Below, one piece after another: positions 57,901 through 59,647 of a stretch of DNA of 64,000 nt. The position numbers and the translations under genes were made by a program. The stretch is taken from positions 16,686-80,685 of the forward strand of contig JAGVSM010002938.1 of NCBI GenBank assembly GCA_022494885.1, read 5' to 3'. The number at the start of each line of letters is the position of its first letter. Position 1 is the first letter of the stretch. The notes under the pieces were generated by a model. That model worked only from the letters and a program-made list of their open reading frames with translations. It did not search any database and was not told the DNA's origin. The stretch is from Micrasema longulum. Its lineage: Eukaryota; Arthropoda; Insecta; Trichoptera; Brachycentridae.

Positions 57901-58671
57901 ACATAGATTAAAAACATTAAGTAAAAAAAAAAACATGTTTCAATAGATTTAAATTCTGCATTCAAAAGCACCATACGACGTTTGTATAAAATTTTTTGGA
58001 CTGCATTGCATTTTTGCATTTGCAAATAAAAACACTAATATTTATTTATACGAGTGCCTATATAAGCAATTAATATTATAAAACTGAACGAATTTGCGTA
58101 TCATTAAATTACGAACGTCTTAAAAATAACTAAATTACATTATATGACGATTGCACTAATTTGATACGAAAACAGACGAAAGTACACTTATCAAAAAAAG
58201 TATTAGTTAATAAAATGAATGAAGATAGAACAATTTTTTTCATTGATTAATATAATTAGATAATTGATACATGTTTTTTTTTCTATAGAATCTATCATTA
58301 TAAGTAATAAATTTTATAGCGGTTACCTTTCAAAAAAGAGACAAGCTTTTAAGCTAAATGTTTAAATGCTTAAATCTTTTTATAAAAGTTATCAGGCTAA
58401 AATGACGTATATCGCAAACCTACATAATTTCTTAAACTGATTTTTCAGTCTCATCATGTATCAATTAATGCAGATAAATTAGTTGTTTTTAAACGAATAA
58501 ATAATTCAATAAATTAATTTAAAAGATTAACGCAATTTCGACCACTGACAAATTACTAGTTATAAATTAACATTATTTTACCTGCGTGTGATCATACTGC
58601 GCTCGATCGGCTAAATGAAGTAACTGCGCATCATTGACGCGCACTGCGCGTTGCATCTTGGGGCTTAACAT
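2468..58671 (-). CDS. Rasgrf: RasGRF-type Ras guanine-nucleotide exchange factor, 31 coding exons
   Basis: Joined exons give 1396 residues; all 30 junctions keep frame, which is strong internal support. RasGRF proteins load GTP onto Ras (CDC25 domain) and Rac (DH-PH) at the membrane in response to calcium/calmodulin. Seen domains: PH1 about 29-127 ([18 protein letters not shown]), coiled coil about 128-180, IQ motif about 207-227 ([13 protein letters not shown]), DH about 245-430, PH2 about 445-610, REM about 625-705 ([15 protein letters not shown]), disordered linker about 706-1140, CDC25 about 1144-1396 ([42 protein letters not shown]). Order and exon-level similarity match vertebrate RASGRF1/2 (about 1240-1270 residues as I recall); the extra length lies mainly in the linker. 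Exon assignment rests on conserved motifs, splice sites and phase, not on transcripts. The 5' UTR exon is missing. Confidence 0.95.
2840..3345 (-). mobile_element. LINE 3' end fragment (jockey/CR1-like), minus strand
   Basis: On the minus strand 3205-3105 reads [20 protein letters not shown] then FKSRLKKHL, the typical C-terminal end of a jockey/CR1-type reverse transcriptase ORF. The 3' tail (ggttggaagaaattgcc, gcaataagcccgcc) runs to about 2840. 5'-truncated and dead. Confidence 0.75.
3365..3740 (+). mobile_element. LINE 3' end fragment, plus strand
   Basis: Encodes [14 protein letters not shown] and [12 protein letters not shown] at about 3400-3490, then a tail (gggtaggtaggaagaaattg, ggcaatatgcccgcccttat) shared with copies at 27.5 and 52.0 kb. 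Together with the minus-strand fragment next to it, this makes a head-to-head pair of related LINE ends in intron 30. Confidence 0.75.
3745..4035. mobile_element. MITE family A copy
   Basis: Carries the family marks: gcatctacagggcttatgac, a segment near ataaaggtttcagc, agatgttcaaatatgggcag and gaatggtgaatgttacacag. Other copies are near 4.9, 9.1, 18.7, 19.1, 31.0, 47.7 and 54.2 kb. Confidence 0.65.
4614..4731 (-). CDS. Rasgrf: Rasgrf exon 30, CDC25 domain conserved region 3
   Basis: Acceptor tttttcag, donor gtaagt, phase 2 to 0, residues 1297-1336. [20 protein letters not shown] and [19 protein letters not shown] are almost invariant across RasGRF proteins. Confidence 0.98.
4866..5235. mobile_element. 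MITE family A copy with inverted ends
   Basis: 4875-5010 is itself an inverted repeat: tgtccaaatttttgcagatt on the left and agtctgcaaatatttagacg on the right. The rest (5020-5230) carries the family A core: the caggcgttgactagtaggtg segment, ataaaggtttcagttc and cggtgaatgttacac. Confidence 0.6.
5641..5860 (+). mobile_element. tRNA-derived SINE
   Basis: The head has a pol III A-box-like stretch (tggcgcagttggt, 5650) and B-box-like stretch (ggtttgatcccc, 5694) spaced as in a tRNA, followed by a non-tRNA body. It does not fold as a true tRNA (no paired acceptor stem evident). Confidence 0.6.
6410..6489 (-). CDS. Rasgrf: Rasgrf exon 29, CDC25 domain
   Basis: Acceptor aatttcag, donor gtaaga, phase 0 to 2, residues 1271-1297. 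[20 protein letters not shown] then LRDALH matches vertebrate DKLQKLVSSEGRFKNLREAL. Confidence 0.97.
7551..7699 (-). CDS. Rasgrf: Rasgrf exon 28, CDC25 domain conserved region 2
   Basis: Acceptor aaatcccag, donor gtaagc, phase 1 to 0, residues 1221-1270. [20 protein letters not shown] and [13 protein letters not shown] form the second conserved block of the catalytic domain, which contacts Ras. Confidence 0.97.
7700..9075. other. Intron 27, unexplained AT-rich part
   Basis: Several short open frames on both strands, none with a recognisable motif or splice context. Nothing else seen. Confidence 0.4.
9080..9540. mobile_element. MITE family A copy split by a SINE
   Basis: The left part (agtcaacagtgaagaatta, acgatgaatgtta) and right part (tgttacacagtgtgtaat, ccttgtaaatgcccagattt) are continuous family A sequence interrupted at 9246-9419 by a SINE. 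Confidence 0.65.
9246..9419 (-). mobile_element. tRNA-derived SINE family B, inserted in a MITE
   Basis: Reverse-oriented tRNA-like head at about 9350-9419 (the minus strand of tcgggaatagaacccgggac is a B box). The body carries the ggcac/atgcagc-type region of the family. Flanked by 8-base duplications (ATGTTAGA at 9238, ATGTTACA at 9420), one mismatch. Confidence 0.7.
9603..9736 (-). CDS. Rasgrf: Rasgrf exon 27, CDC25 domain
   Basis: Acceptor atttccag, donor gtaaaa, phase 2 to 1, residues 1176-1221. [20 protein letters not shown] and [16 protein letters not shown] match vertebrate [20 protein letters not shown] and TTKHFNDISNLIASEI. Found by searching the intron for the missing block. Confidence 0.95.
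10074..10310 (+). pseudogene. mariner transposase C-terminal remnant
   Basis: Reading across stops and shifts gives [20 protein letters not shown] followed by TYLETVK, then [10 protein letters not shown] and LDSWITSKN, matching the part of mariner transposases after the second catalytic Asp (HDNARPH region). Multiple stops; inactive. Confidence 0.8.
11108..11205 (-). CDS. Rasgrf: Rasgrf exon 26, start of CDC25 domain
   Basis: Acceptor ttttacag, donor gtaagt, phase 0 to 2, residues 1144-1176. [20 protein letters not shown] is structurally conserved region 1 of RasGEF catalytic domains (vertebrate [20 protein letters not shown]). Confidence 0.96.
12076..12274 (-). CDS. Rasgrf: Rasgrf exon 25, pre-catalytic helical segment
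   Basis: Acceptor ttttacag, donor gtaaga, phase 2 to 0, residues 1077-1143. [10 protein letters not shown] and [20 protein letters not shown] match vertebrate HWVSKHSQDF and GFLEEVMHDPELLTQERKAA. Confidence 0.96.
13460..14105 (+). pseudogene. LINE reverse transcriptase C-terminal remnant
   Basis: [16 protein letters not shown] at about 13508 followed by a HIETVQ-type stretch resembles the RT thumb/C-terminus of jockey/CR1 LINEs (LYxxLVxPxLEYAS). A 107-codon open piece (13633-13956) continues it ([20 protein letters not shown]). The 3' tail ends near aaataaataaatta at 14090. Confidence 0.75.
14270..14413 (-). CDS. Rasgrf: Rasgrf exon 24, conserved AFAIAT segment
   Basis: Acceptor gcttacag, donor gtaaca, phase 2 to 2, residues 1029-1077. 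[20 protein letters not shown] matches the conserved ALSAASAFAIATAG block of vertebrate RasGRF, and the end, TMRVLNVLR, matches NRVLNVLR just before the catalytic region. Confidence 0.95.
14600..14945 (+). repeat. Three-copy 96-bp tandem repeat, T-rich
   Basis: Units start near 14603, 14699 and 14795, each beginning accaa(c/t)t(t/a)tacttct-like sequence and containing ttatgttgtttac-like sequence. Copies are diverged. The end (ttatgggtgtgaacaaa, then aaataaataaaatc) looks like a LINE 3' terminus, so this may be a LINE 3' UTR repeat. Confidence 0.55.
14946..17160. other. Intron 23, AT-rich part
   Basis: Very AT-rich with no recognisable coding sequence. At 16010-16130 there is a cluster of tgacgt-type motifs (gacgtgtgatg, gtgacgtaacg, cgtgacgtgacgcc) that may be part of an unidentified repeat. 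Confidence 0.4.
17160..17400 (-). mobile_element. SINE family B, degraded, minus strand
   Basis: Starts with tcatcatcatcgcaattccc (the complement of the gatgatgatga tail), has ctacagcgtatctgaa, and ends in a decayed tRNA-like head (atgtcggaaatcaaacctgg). Confidence 0.55.
17640..17930 (+). pseudogene. IS630/mariner-type transposase C-terminal remnant
   Basis: The piece at about 17870-17925 reads [16 protein letters not shown]. GGHLxDIIF is the usual extreme C-terminus of one insect IS630/Tc1-mariner transposase group. Heavily decayed. Confidence 0.5.
18700..19000. mobile_element. MITE family A copy
   Basis: Core sequence in the orientation tctacagggcctatgacctg, gtggccactttacacactgt, gtaacattcaccattctgcc, followed by the ctgaaacctttatttatgcg segment. 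Confidence 0.7.
19044..19291. repeat. Near-perfect 248-bp palindrome built from MITE A ends
   Basis: Two arms of about 117 bases around a 13-base centre near 19167. The left arm runs caatattttgagtttgtcc... to ttaagagaaggcaatata, and the right arm is its near-exact reverse complement. The ends match the tgtccaaatttttgtagac termini of family A. Confidence 0.85.
19588..19658 (-). CDS. Rasgrf: Rasgrf exon 23, linker, followed by a GC donor
   Basis: Acceptor tttttcag, phase 0 to 2, residues 1006-1029. [15 protein letters not shown] corresponds to the vertebrate NNGVVMTSCRELDN segment. The intron begins gcaagt, the classic form of the rare GC-AG intron class; no GT donor nearby keeps the frame. 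Confidence 0.88.
19735..19861 (-). CDS. Rasgrf: Rasgrf exon 22, linker with two more RRAS motifs
   Basis: Acceptor atttttag, donor gttgga, phase 2 to 0, residues 963-1005. Contains [20 protein letters not shown], two further RRAS motifs (982-985, 988-991). The donor is weak but the phase fits exon 23. Confidence 0.86.
20117..20225 (+). pseudogene. THAP-like zinc-finger remnant (tentative)
   Basis: Reads MPCCVLLKC, a stop, then [17 protein letters not shown] Met-Pro start, paired cysteines and a GITFH motif resemble the N-terminus of a THAP domain (C2CH), as in P-element-type transposases. In-frame stops; dead. Weak, based on a short match. Confidence 0.35.
20313..20430 (+). pseudogene. IS630/mariner-type transposase C-terminal remnant
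   Basis: The frame reads [20 protein letters not shown], matching the C-terminal end (R-rich, GGHLNDIIF) of the same transposase group as the fragments at 17.8 and 55.6 kb. Confidence 0.6.
21475..21530 (-). CDS. Rasgrf: Rasgrf exon 21, linker with two RRAS motifs
   Basis: Acceptor acttttcag, donor gtaatt, phase 0 to 2, residues 945-963. Encodes [18 protein letters not shown], with two RRAS motifs (950-953, 959-962) of the PKA consensus type. It is separated from exon 20 by an 80-base intron. Confidence 0.88.
21611..21993 (-). CDS. Rasgrf: Rasgrf exon 20, long charged linker exon
   Basis: The longest exon: acceptor tttctag, donor gtaacc, phase 1 to 0, residues 817-944. After [20 protein letters not shown] (a serine-proline stretch) it encodes a Tyr/Lys/Glu/Gln-rich region with repeated short units such as [20 protein letters not shown]. 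No domain is recognisable; probably disordered. The open frame, splice sites and phase support it. I know of no vertebrate counterpart. Confidence 0.87.
22250..22578 (+). mobile_element. LINE 3' UTR fragment
   Basis: Matches the tail of the LINE at 29.1-29.8 kb: cacattactccataatacat, tgtgttgtgtatgtaattgg, ttaggtttatgttttt and ctgtgtgcccaacaataagt, then an A/T tail. 5'-truncated. Confidence 0.65.
22602..22677 (-). CDS. Rasgrf: Rasgrf exon 19, linker
   Basis: Acceptor atttcag, donor gtaaaa, phase 0 to 1, residues 792-817. Encodes [20 protein letters not shown]. The LTIPKI stretch resembles the LNIPIITGGK region in the vertebrate linker; otherwise unconserved. Confidence 0.85.
23540..23660 (+). 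mobile_element. Possible SINE head
   Basis: gacacttgcctcaatcacgg and gggttgaattccc look like a decayed A/B-box pair, followed by cgcaataattcaatcgg. Short and weak. Confidence 0.35.
23774..23850 (-). CDS. Rasgrf: Rasgrf exon 18, linker
   Basis: Acceptor tttttacag, donor gtaagc, phase 1 to 0, residues 766-791. Encodes [20 protein letters not shown] then SSNAK, a proline/serine/arginine-rich segment with basophilic kinase-like sites (RSRRSS). Assigned on phase and splice sites. Confidence 0.85.
24201..24440. mobile_element. 240-bp MITE with inverted ends
   Basis: Left end ttcgtttttgtccaaca (24206) is mirrored at the right as tgttggacaaaaacgaa (24417-24433). AT-rich interior with long homopolymers. 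No protein. Confidence 0.65.
24534..24599 (-). CDS. Rasgrf: Rasgrf exon 17, linker (66-base exon)
   Basis: Acceptor tttttaag, donor gtaagt, phase 1 to 1, residues 744-766. Encodes [15 protein letters not shown] and RCSLKK, with no recognised motif. Assigned on splice sites, open frame and exact phase fit on both sides; it could be alternatively spliced. Confidence 0.78.
25300..25480 (+). pseudogene. Possible LINE ORF fragment
   Basis: One frame reads [20 protein letters not shown] then [16 protein letters not shown]. That resembles the linker before the RT domain of RTE/jockey LINEs (LLN, then a hydrophobic TxxEI motif). No RT core follows. Confidence 0.4.
25750..26004 (-). CDS. Rasgrf: Rasgrf exon 16, REM domain and linker start, very GC-rich
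   Basis: Acceptor tttccag, donor gtcaat, phase 1 to 1, residues 659-744. [20 protein letters not shown] is the REM core, extremely conserved in the family. It is followed by an Ala/Gly/Pro-rich stretch ([18 protein letters not shown]) that opens the variable linker. Confidence 0.95.
26706..26949. mobile_element. 244-bp MITE with CAGGGCCCCGATT ends
   Basis: Left end cagggccccgattt and right end aatcggggccctg are inverted copies. No clear target duplication. A related but diverged pair may be present at 44675-44945 (ccaattacaattattgg and atagtaatcggggg). Confidence 0.7.
26955..27560 (+). mobile_element. LINE 3' end fragment
   Basis: Decayed RT C-terminus ([20 protein letters not shown], then a NNLPTNV-like block near 27240 and [12 protein letters not shown]) and the shared tail (ggtttgggtaggtagaaata, gaggcaatatgccc) near 27490-27540. 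Several stops. Confidence 0.75.
27560..28622. mobile_element. 1.06-kb foldback element with very long inverted repeats
   Basis: Starts aattcctctgtacgtgtgat and ends atcacacgtacagaggaatt. Almost the whole element is one imperfect palindrome: terminal 230 bases (to cattcgaggagaatgcattt and its mirror aaatgcattctcctcgaatt), then inner mirrored blocks at 27980-28030 and 28160-28215. Related sequence is at 32690-33070. No ORF. Confidence 0.85.
28705..28980 (-). CDS. Rasgrf: Rasgrf exon 15, PH2 helix and REM start, very GC-rich
   Basis: Acceptor atctgtag, donor gtagaa, phase 1 to 1, residues 567-659. [20 protein letters not shown] is the PH2 C-terminal helix. After a Gly-rich loop ([14 protein letters not shown]) comes [18 protein letters not shown] then RLLERLT, the start of the Ras exchanger motif (REM/RasGEF_N). 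GC content is far above the background. Confidence 0.95.
29067..29825 (+). mobile_element. LINE C-terminus plus 3' UTR
   Basis: The frame to 29372 contains [20 protein letters not shown] and [20 protein letters not shown], in the style of a LINE ORF2 C-terminus (R-x-A-Q-NS...F, FK-x-K-L). The 3' UTR (tgtgttgtgtacgtaattgg, ctgtgtgcacaacatt) matches 22.3-22.6 kb. Confidence 0.6.
30075..30525 (+). mobile_element. Probable LINE 3' end with AATAAA-type tail
   Basis: Ends in ttcgaaataaataaaataaa-type repeats after an AT-rich 3' UTR-like stretch. No coding motif could be read with confidence. Confidence 0.35.
30895..30995. repeat. AT microsatellite
   Basis: About 100 bases of alternating (ta)n with ataaata and tatatac variants. 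Confidence 0.85.
31000..31295. mobile_element. MITE family A copy
   Basis: Core atggaagtcaaggcatttat, gaccagtcattggctggttt and actttacacac, and an end tgtctacaaatatttagaca matching the family terminus. A second aggtcataagccctg block suggests an internal rearrangement. Confidence 0.7.
31693..31797 (-). CDS. Rasgrf: Rasgrf exon 14, PH2 domain
   Basis: Acceptor tttttcag, donor gtaagt, phase 1 to 1, residues 532-567. A serine-rich loop ([14 protein letters not shown]) is followed by [17 protein letters not shown], which matches the PH2 strands before the terminal helix (vertebrate DFKIGVEPKDSPPFTVIL). Confidence 0.9.
32372..33481. mobile_element. 1.1-kb foldback element, nested with the 28-kb family
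   Basis: Left arm 32372-32506 (gaagtacttgaaataatcag through gacatcgctcgcggcattc) is mirrored at 33359-33481. Inside, 32690-33070 resembles the 27.6-28.6 kb foldback (ccagagttgcattcaacgag, ggtgcacccctgttagttag). The open frame at 33175-33498 runs through the arm and is not a gene. Confidence 0.8.
33563..33769 (-). CDS. Rasgrf: Rasgrf exon 13, PH2 domain, very GC-rich
   Basis: Acceptor attcgcag, donor gtataa, phase 1 to 1, residues 463-532. [20 protein letters not shown] and MLVEEPNMD match PH2 (vertebrate CFLFSKHLIICTRGSGGKL). A glycine run ([15 protein letters not shown]) replaces the first loop of the family. Base composition is strongly GC-biased compared with the flanking introns. Confidence 0.94.
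34310..34425. mobile_element. Partial copy of the 62.9-kb foldback
   Basis: atactttaatccacaaattc, ggaacaaggagtggccggtt and gcgacattttcaaaac match the arm of the element at 62735-63111. Only one arm is evident. Confidence 0.55.
34995..35097 (-). CDS. Rasgrf: Rasgrf exon 12, DH-PH2 junction
   Basis: Acceptor tacacag, donor gtgaga, phase 0 to 1, residues 429-463. [20 protein letters not shown] and [15 protein letters not shown] are nearly identical to the vertebrate sequence joining DH to the second PH domain. Confidence 0.97.
35741..35866 (-). CDS. Rasgrf: Rasgrf exon 11, DH domain conserved region 3
   Basis: Phase 0 to 0, residues 387-428. [20 protein letters not shown] is the signature last DH helix (PRYxLxLxELLxxTP). 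The acceptor is acgtag and the donor gtctga, which is a weak match to the usual donor but is fixed by phase and by the start of the next exon. Confidence 0.95.
36391..36584 (-). CDS. Rasgrf: Rasgrf exon 10, DH domain
   Basis: Acceptor ccggtgcag, donor gtataa, phase 1 to 0, residues 322-386. [31 protein letters not shown] and [11 protein letters not shown] cover the middle DH helices, including the conserved region before PRYIITL. Confidence 0.97.
37109..38344 (-). mobile_element. GC-rich block, possible solo LTR with primer-binding site
   Basis: 37300-38240 is strongly GC- and CpG-rich within very AT-rich DNA, with runs such as gcgtgggcgcgtgggcgtgg. Read on the minus strand it could be an LTR of about 1.2 kb: start AGTTTAAAAT (38344), end ATAACT, then TGGCGCCCGACTAAACC (37126-37110), which resembles a tRNA-Lys primer-binding site of gypsy-type elements. 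No second LTR or gag/pol is visible, and the several open frames in it are composition artefacts. Alternatively a CpG-rich regulatory island. Confidence 0.35.
38345..39968. other. Intron 9, remaining part
   Basis: AT-rich; short frames with low-complexity Phe/Lys/Ile content only. I see no gene or clear repeat. Confidence 0.4.
39969..40140 (-). CDS. Rasgrf: Rasgrf exon 9, DH domain
   Basis: Acceptor atttccag, donor gtacgt, phase 0 to 1, residues 265-322. [20 protein letters not shown] and [18 protein letters not shown] are the characteristic RasGRF DH helices, ending at SWPTLVLG. Confidence 0.96.
40951..41008 (-). CDS. Rasgrf: Rasgrf exon 8, start of DH domain (58-base exon)
   Basis: Acceptor ttaatgcag, donor gtttgt, phase 2 to 0, ending at residue 264. 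It encodes [19 protein letters not shown], the first DH helix (conserved region 1, vertebrate VFSMLEAEAEYVQQLHIL). Found by searching the intron for the missing segment; both junction phases fit. Confidence 0.93.
42007..42104 (-). CDS. Rasgrf: Rasgrf exon 7, IQ calmodulin-binding motif
   Basis: Acceptor tttttag, donor gtaaat, phase 0 to 2. Residues [20 protein letters not shown] and [11 protein letters not shown] match the IQ region of vertebrate RasGRF almost residue for residue. This is where calcium-calmodulin binds in the family; that role is inferred here from homology. Confidence 0.96.
42105..43369. other. Intron 6
   Basis: AT-rich. A possible decayed SINE head lies at about 42280-42340 (gggttcgattctcgaacttc, gagacctctacactagccac). 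Nothing else seen. Confidence 0.4.
43370..43477 (-). CDS. Rasgrf: Rasgrf exon 6, end of coiled coil and start of IQ region
   Basis: Acceptor tatctag, donor gtaaat, phase 0 to 0, residues 177-212. The front half ([19 protein letters not shown]) is low complexity and poorly conserved; the end, ELKKIKKVQ, is nearly identical to the vertebrate segment leading into the IQ motif. Confidence 0.92.
43806..43850. repeat. Short two-copy tandem repeat
   Basis: The 22-base unit tacgattgtgctatttcact occurs twice in a row in intron 5, identical over 20 bases. Confidence 0.7.
44459..44606 (-). CDS. Rasgrf: Rasgrf exon 5, coiled coil
   Basis: Acceptor tttttttag, donor gtaaga, phase 2 to 0, residues 127-176. 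[20 protein letters not shown] and [10 protein letters not shown] form a charged heptad-like helix matching the RasGRF coiled coil (vertebrate YLHLLQIVETEKTVAKQL). Confidence 0.94.
45015..45275 (-). mobile_element. SINE family B, near full length, minus strand
   Basis: Contains tgcacccaatggtgcaaaaa, ggcactg, acacccaatgcagcattttt and cttcggatgccagaccaagg, and ends in a tRNA-like head (gccagaaattgaacacgaga, gcggactaactaccacgcga). These correspond in order to the reverse complement of the copy at 50705-50945. Confidence 0.7.
45741..46142. mobile_element. 402-bp MITE with TA target duplication
   Basis: Inverted ends tgagggtactatttgcaaac and gtttgcaagtagtaccctca, about 30 bases, flanked on both sides by TA (45739, 46143). 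Ends and TA duplication suggest a Tc1/mariner-mobilised element. No ORF. Confidence 0.8.
46322..46930 (+). pseudogene. LINE reverse transcriptase C-terminal remnant
   Basis: The frame to 46588 reads [20 protein letters not shown] then VGWGGPYFN, the RT thumb motif AYYAL...YGIxxWGG of R1/jockey-like LINEs. Downstream, across frameshifts, [20 protein letters not shown] marks the ORF end. No endonuclease or catalytic FADD box remains. Confidence 0.75.
47370..47402. other. Perfect 11-bp stem hairpin
   Basis: acttcaatcgt, an 11-base loop, acgattgaagt. It sits in a moderately GC-richer stretch (47260-47480) that I could not identify. Confidence 0.5.
47745..47970. mobile_element. MITE family A copy
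   Basis: ttacaacagggatggagaat, tggaagtcaaggcatttaca, gggcttatgacctgtcattg, actgtgtaacattcacca and aagagctgaaacctttattg. Truncated on the right. Confidence 0.75.
48187..48675. mobile_element. 490-bp inverted-repeat element
   Basis: Ends tccacttttatttataaatt and aatttataaataaaagtgga. Inner mirrored blocks ttatatacaagcgcaagcag (48276) and ctgcttgcacttgtatataa (48585), separated by a region with cccccgggcccgggg. No ORF. Confidence 0.7.
49000..49440. other. Intron 4, slightly GC-richer stretch
   Basis: Open frame 49035-49241 on the plus strand shows no recognised motif. Possibly an old repeat; no assignment. Confidence 0.3.
49850..50385 (-). mobile_element. SINE family B copies, degraded, minus strand
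   Basis: gcttcagatgccagtccagg at 49880 and a tRNA-like head at 50310-50385 (gtgtcgggaatcgaacctga, gcaaacgctctaactatttg). The distance suggests a copy broken by an AT-rich insertion or two copies. Confidence 0.55.
50705..50945 (+). mobile_element. SINE family B, reference copy, plus strand
   Basis: Head gtagtggttggcgcattcac (A-box-like) and gggttcgatggtcgg (B-box-like), body gtttctggactagcacctga, aggatcgtacctgtatggaa, tacgctgcatttagtttacc, agtgccttttgcaccatggg, and a tail with gattatgatgataatgacg. Best-preserved copy in the window. Confidence 0.75.
51700..52085 (+). mobile_element. LINE 3' end fragment
   Basis: Shares the ttaaatcatgattgaagtgtc block and the tail cagtttgggtagatatgaat, aaggcaatatgcctaccctt with the copies at 3.4 and 27.2 kb. 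No intact coding sequence. Confidence 0.7.
52285..52345 (+). mobile_element. tRNA-like SINE head
   Basis: cggccagcgcgtttgtctac and tgggttcgattctcaatat fit A- and B-box-like elements; no clear SINE body follows. Confidence 0.45.
52811..52917 (-). CDS. Rasgrf: Rasgrf exon 4, PH1 C-terminal helix
   Basis: Acceptor gttttcag, donor gtacgt, phase 0 to 2, residues 92-127. [19 protein letters not shown] and [11 protein letters not shown] give the last strands and the C-terminal helix with the invariant Trp of a PH domain. Confidence 0.95.
53625..53770 (-). mobile_element. SINE family C, minus strand
   Basis: Reverse-oriented tRNA-like head (accgggaatcgaacccagaa, caagcgttttaactattaca) and body (acacccaggcttaagaaaaa, atcacatttgatttttgtg). 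Confidence 0.65.
53812..53940 (+). mobile_element. SINE family C, plus strand, facing its partner
   Basis: Head tgtagtagctaaaatgctcg and tggtttacttccggtgagac, body atgtgatttttcttaggctt, agacatt. It forms an inverted pair with the copy 42 bases to its left. Confidence 0.65.
54195..54665. mobile_element. MITE family A, compound copy
   Basis: Two family A cores in tandem: tttacagggcttatgtcttg (54271) and ttacagggcttatgacctgt (54414), then the full right half (cttttgtgaagtaaaagagc, cacctactaggcaacgcctg) to the terminus agtctgcaagcatttggaca at 54633. The best-preserved right end of the family. Confidence 0.75.
54908..55021 (-). CDS. Rasgrf: Rasgrf exon 3, PH1 core
   Basis: Acceptor ttttttacag, donor gtaagt, phase 0 to 0, residues 54-91. 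[16 protein letters not shown] and the following [10 protein letters not shown] match the third and fourth strands of the RasGRF N-terminal PH domain (vertebrate form: LLFYFESDSSSRPSG). Confidence 0.95.
55390..56390 (+). pseudogene. IS630/mariner-type DDE transposase pseudogene
   Basis: Open piece 55642-55848 contains [20 protein letters not shown], the block around the first catalytic Asp (DEAHFHxxxxVNKQN in relatives). Downstream and frame-shifted come [27 protein letters not shown] and ENIRRETAA, the order found in the second half of the domain. Many stops; inactive. Confidence 0.8.
57060..57110. repeat. Single terminus of the 1.3-2.0 kb repeat
   Basis: gtagttatgcagaaagcata followed by agaaagccatagaaaaatga matches the end of the element at 1965-2000 in reverse. 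Confidence 0.55.
57440..57575 (+). mobile_element. SINE family B fragment
   Basis: tgctttacggtcgatgtcgg and gtttgatcccgacag form the head; tgcaatattttacagttcct, ggactgttac match the body of the 50.7-kb copy. Confidence 0.55.
57677..57745 (-). CDS. Rasgrf: Rasgrf exon 2, PH1 strands (69-base exon)
   Basis: This small exon is phase 0 to 0, with acceptor tttccag and donor gtaaaaatc. It encodes [15 protein letters not shown] then LRWFVLYQ, the canonical first two strands of a PH domain, residues 31-53. It fills exactly the gap between exon 1 (ending HTQ) and exon 3 (starting NILFYYENE). It is easy to miss because a longer non-coding frame on the other strand covers it. Confidence 0.93.
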
Positions 58672-58676
58672 CTTAT
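58582..58676 (-). CDS. Rasgrf: Rasgrf exon 1 (first coding exon, start codon)
   Basis: A splice acceptor (ttttttttcag) precedes the exon at 58677. The first ATG is at 58671 and a second in-frame ATG at 58656. The second gives MQRAVRVND, closely matching the start of vertebrate RasGRF, so either may be used; I took the first. It encodes residues 1-30 and ends in phase 0 at a gtaaaa donor. Because an acceptor lies just upstream of the ATG, at least one untranslated exon must lie further right. Confidence 0.87.
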
Positions 58677-59640
58677 CTGAAAAAAAAACAAGTATTGTAT
58701 ATCTGAAGCTTTAATGTACCTGGTCATATGTTTTTTTTTAAAACAGAGAATGGTTACAAAACACGTTGCCTTAGTGTAATAAAGAAGCGTTGTTTAGAAG
58801 CGTTTAGATATGATATTAGAAAAAAAGTATGAGGAGTTTTTCGGAGAGATCACATCACTGTTCAAATGATGCGCAACTAGAAAGAATCGGTCAAAATCAG
58901 CCTTAGATAAACACAATATCAAAAGATGTGCTAATTTTATCTGTCATAATTTGTGCCACAAAAACCTGCTACGTGCACTCATATTAAGGAATGAATTGTA
59001 GGAGGCCAGAACTTAACTACCCTGATGAAAGCATCTCGATCAAATTAAAAAAACTTTGCATTACTTATATAGTTAAGAAGAACTGTTAAGGACCAAGATA
59101 AATAAAAATGTTTAATACTATATAATTATAAAGATTTTTGCTGCAAACCAATCCCGGAATCAATACAAGGAGTACAGAAAATTGACAAGACAATTATTAA
59201 ATGGAAGCTTTGAAAAGATGGATATGCCAATTAAATGAAAATGCACCACATAAAAAAAAAAAAAATATTAGAATATCATATACTTTTATTTATTTCCCGT
59301 ACACATGAAATTAATTTAATCCCACACTTTTTAAATTTCACTTCCGTTTTTTCTCAATACAGTGAAGTACATGTTATTATAAGGCTTCCAGATTACAAAA
59401 AGCCCCCTTGGGCAGCTTTTCTAGTTGGGCAACGAAATTTTTTTGTCTATGTTGGCACCGTCAAGGAAACATTTGTCCTCAGATGCGGTGTGCGGTATGT
59501 GGTGGTTAAGCTGTATACATATGCAAATTGTGGCGTGATACTAAGGGCCAAATATATATTTTTTTTAAACTATAAGTCATCAAATACATTTCGGATTTGT
59601 GGTTGTTTAGCTTTGTGAAAGAAAGAAAAAAAAGACAATT
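58677..59640. other. Sequence upstream of the first coding exon
   Basis: No promoter motif or upstream exon could be identified. The plus-strand frame 59235-59618 has no recognisable motif and is probably chance. Confidence 0.4.
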
Positions 59641-59647
59641 TACAAAA

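Noticed and set aside
59235..59618. 127-codon plus-strand frame upstream of exon 1
   Set aside because: No recognisable motif, no splice context, begins in a poly-A run; likely chance, though not excluded.
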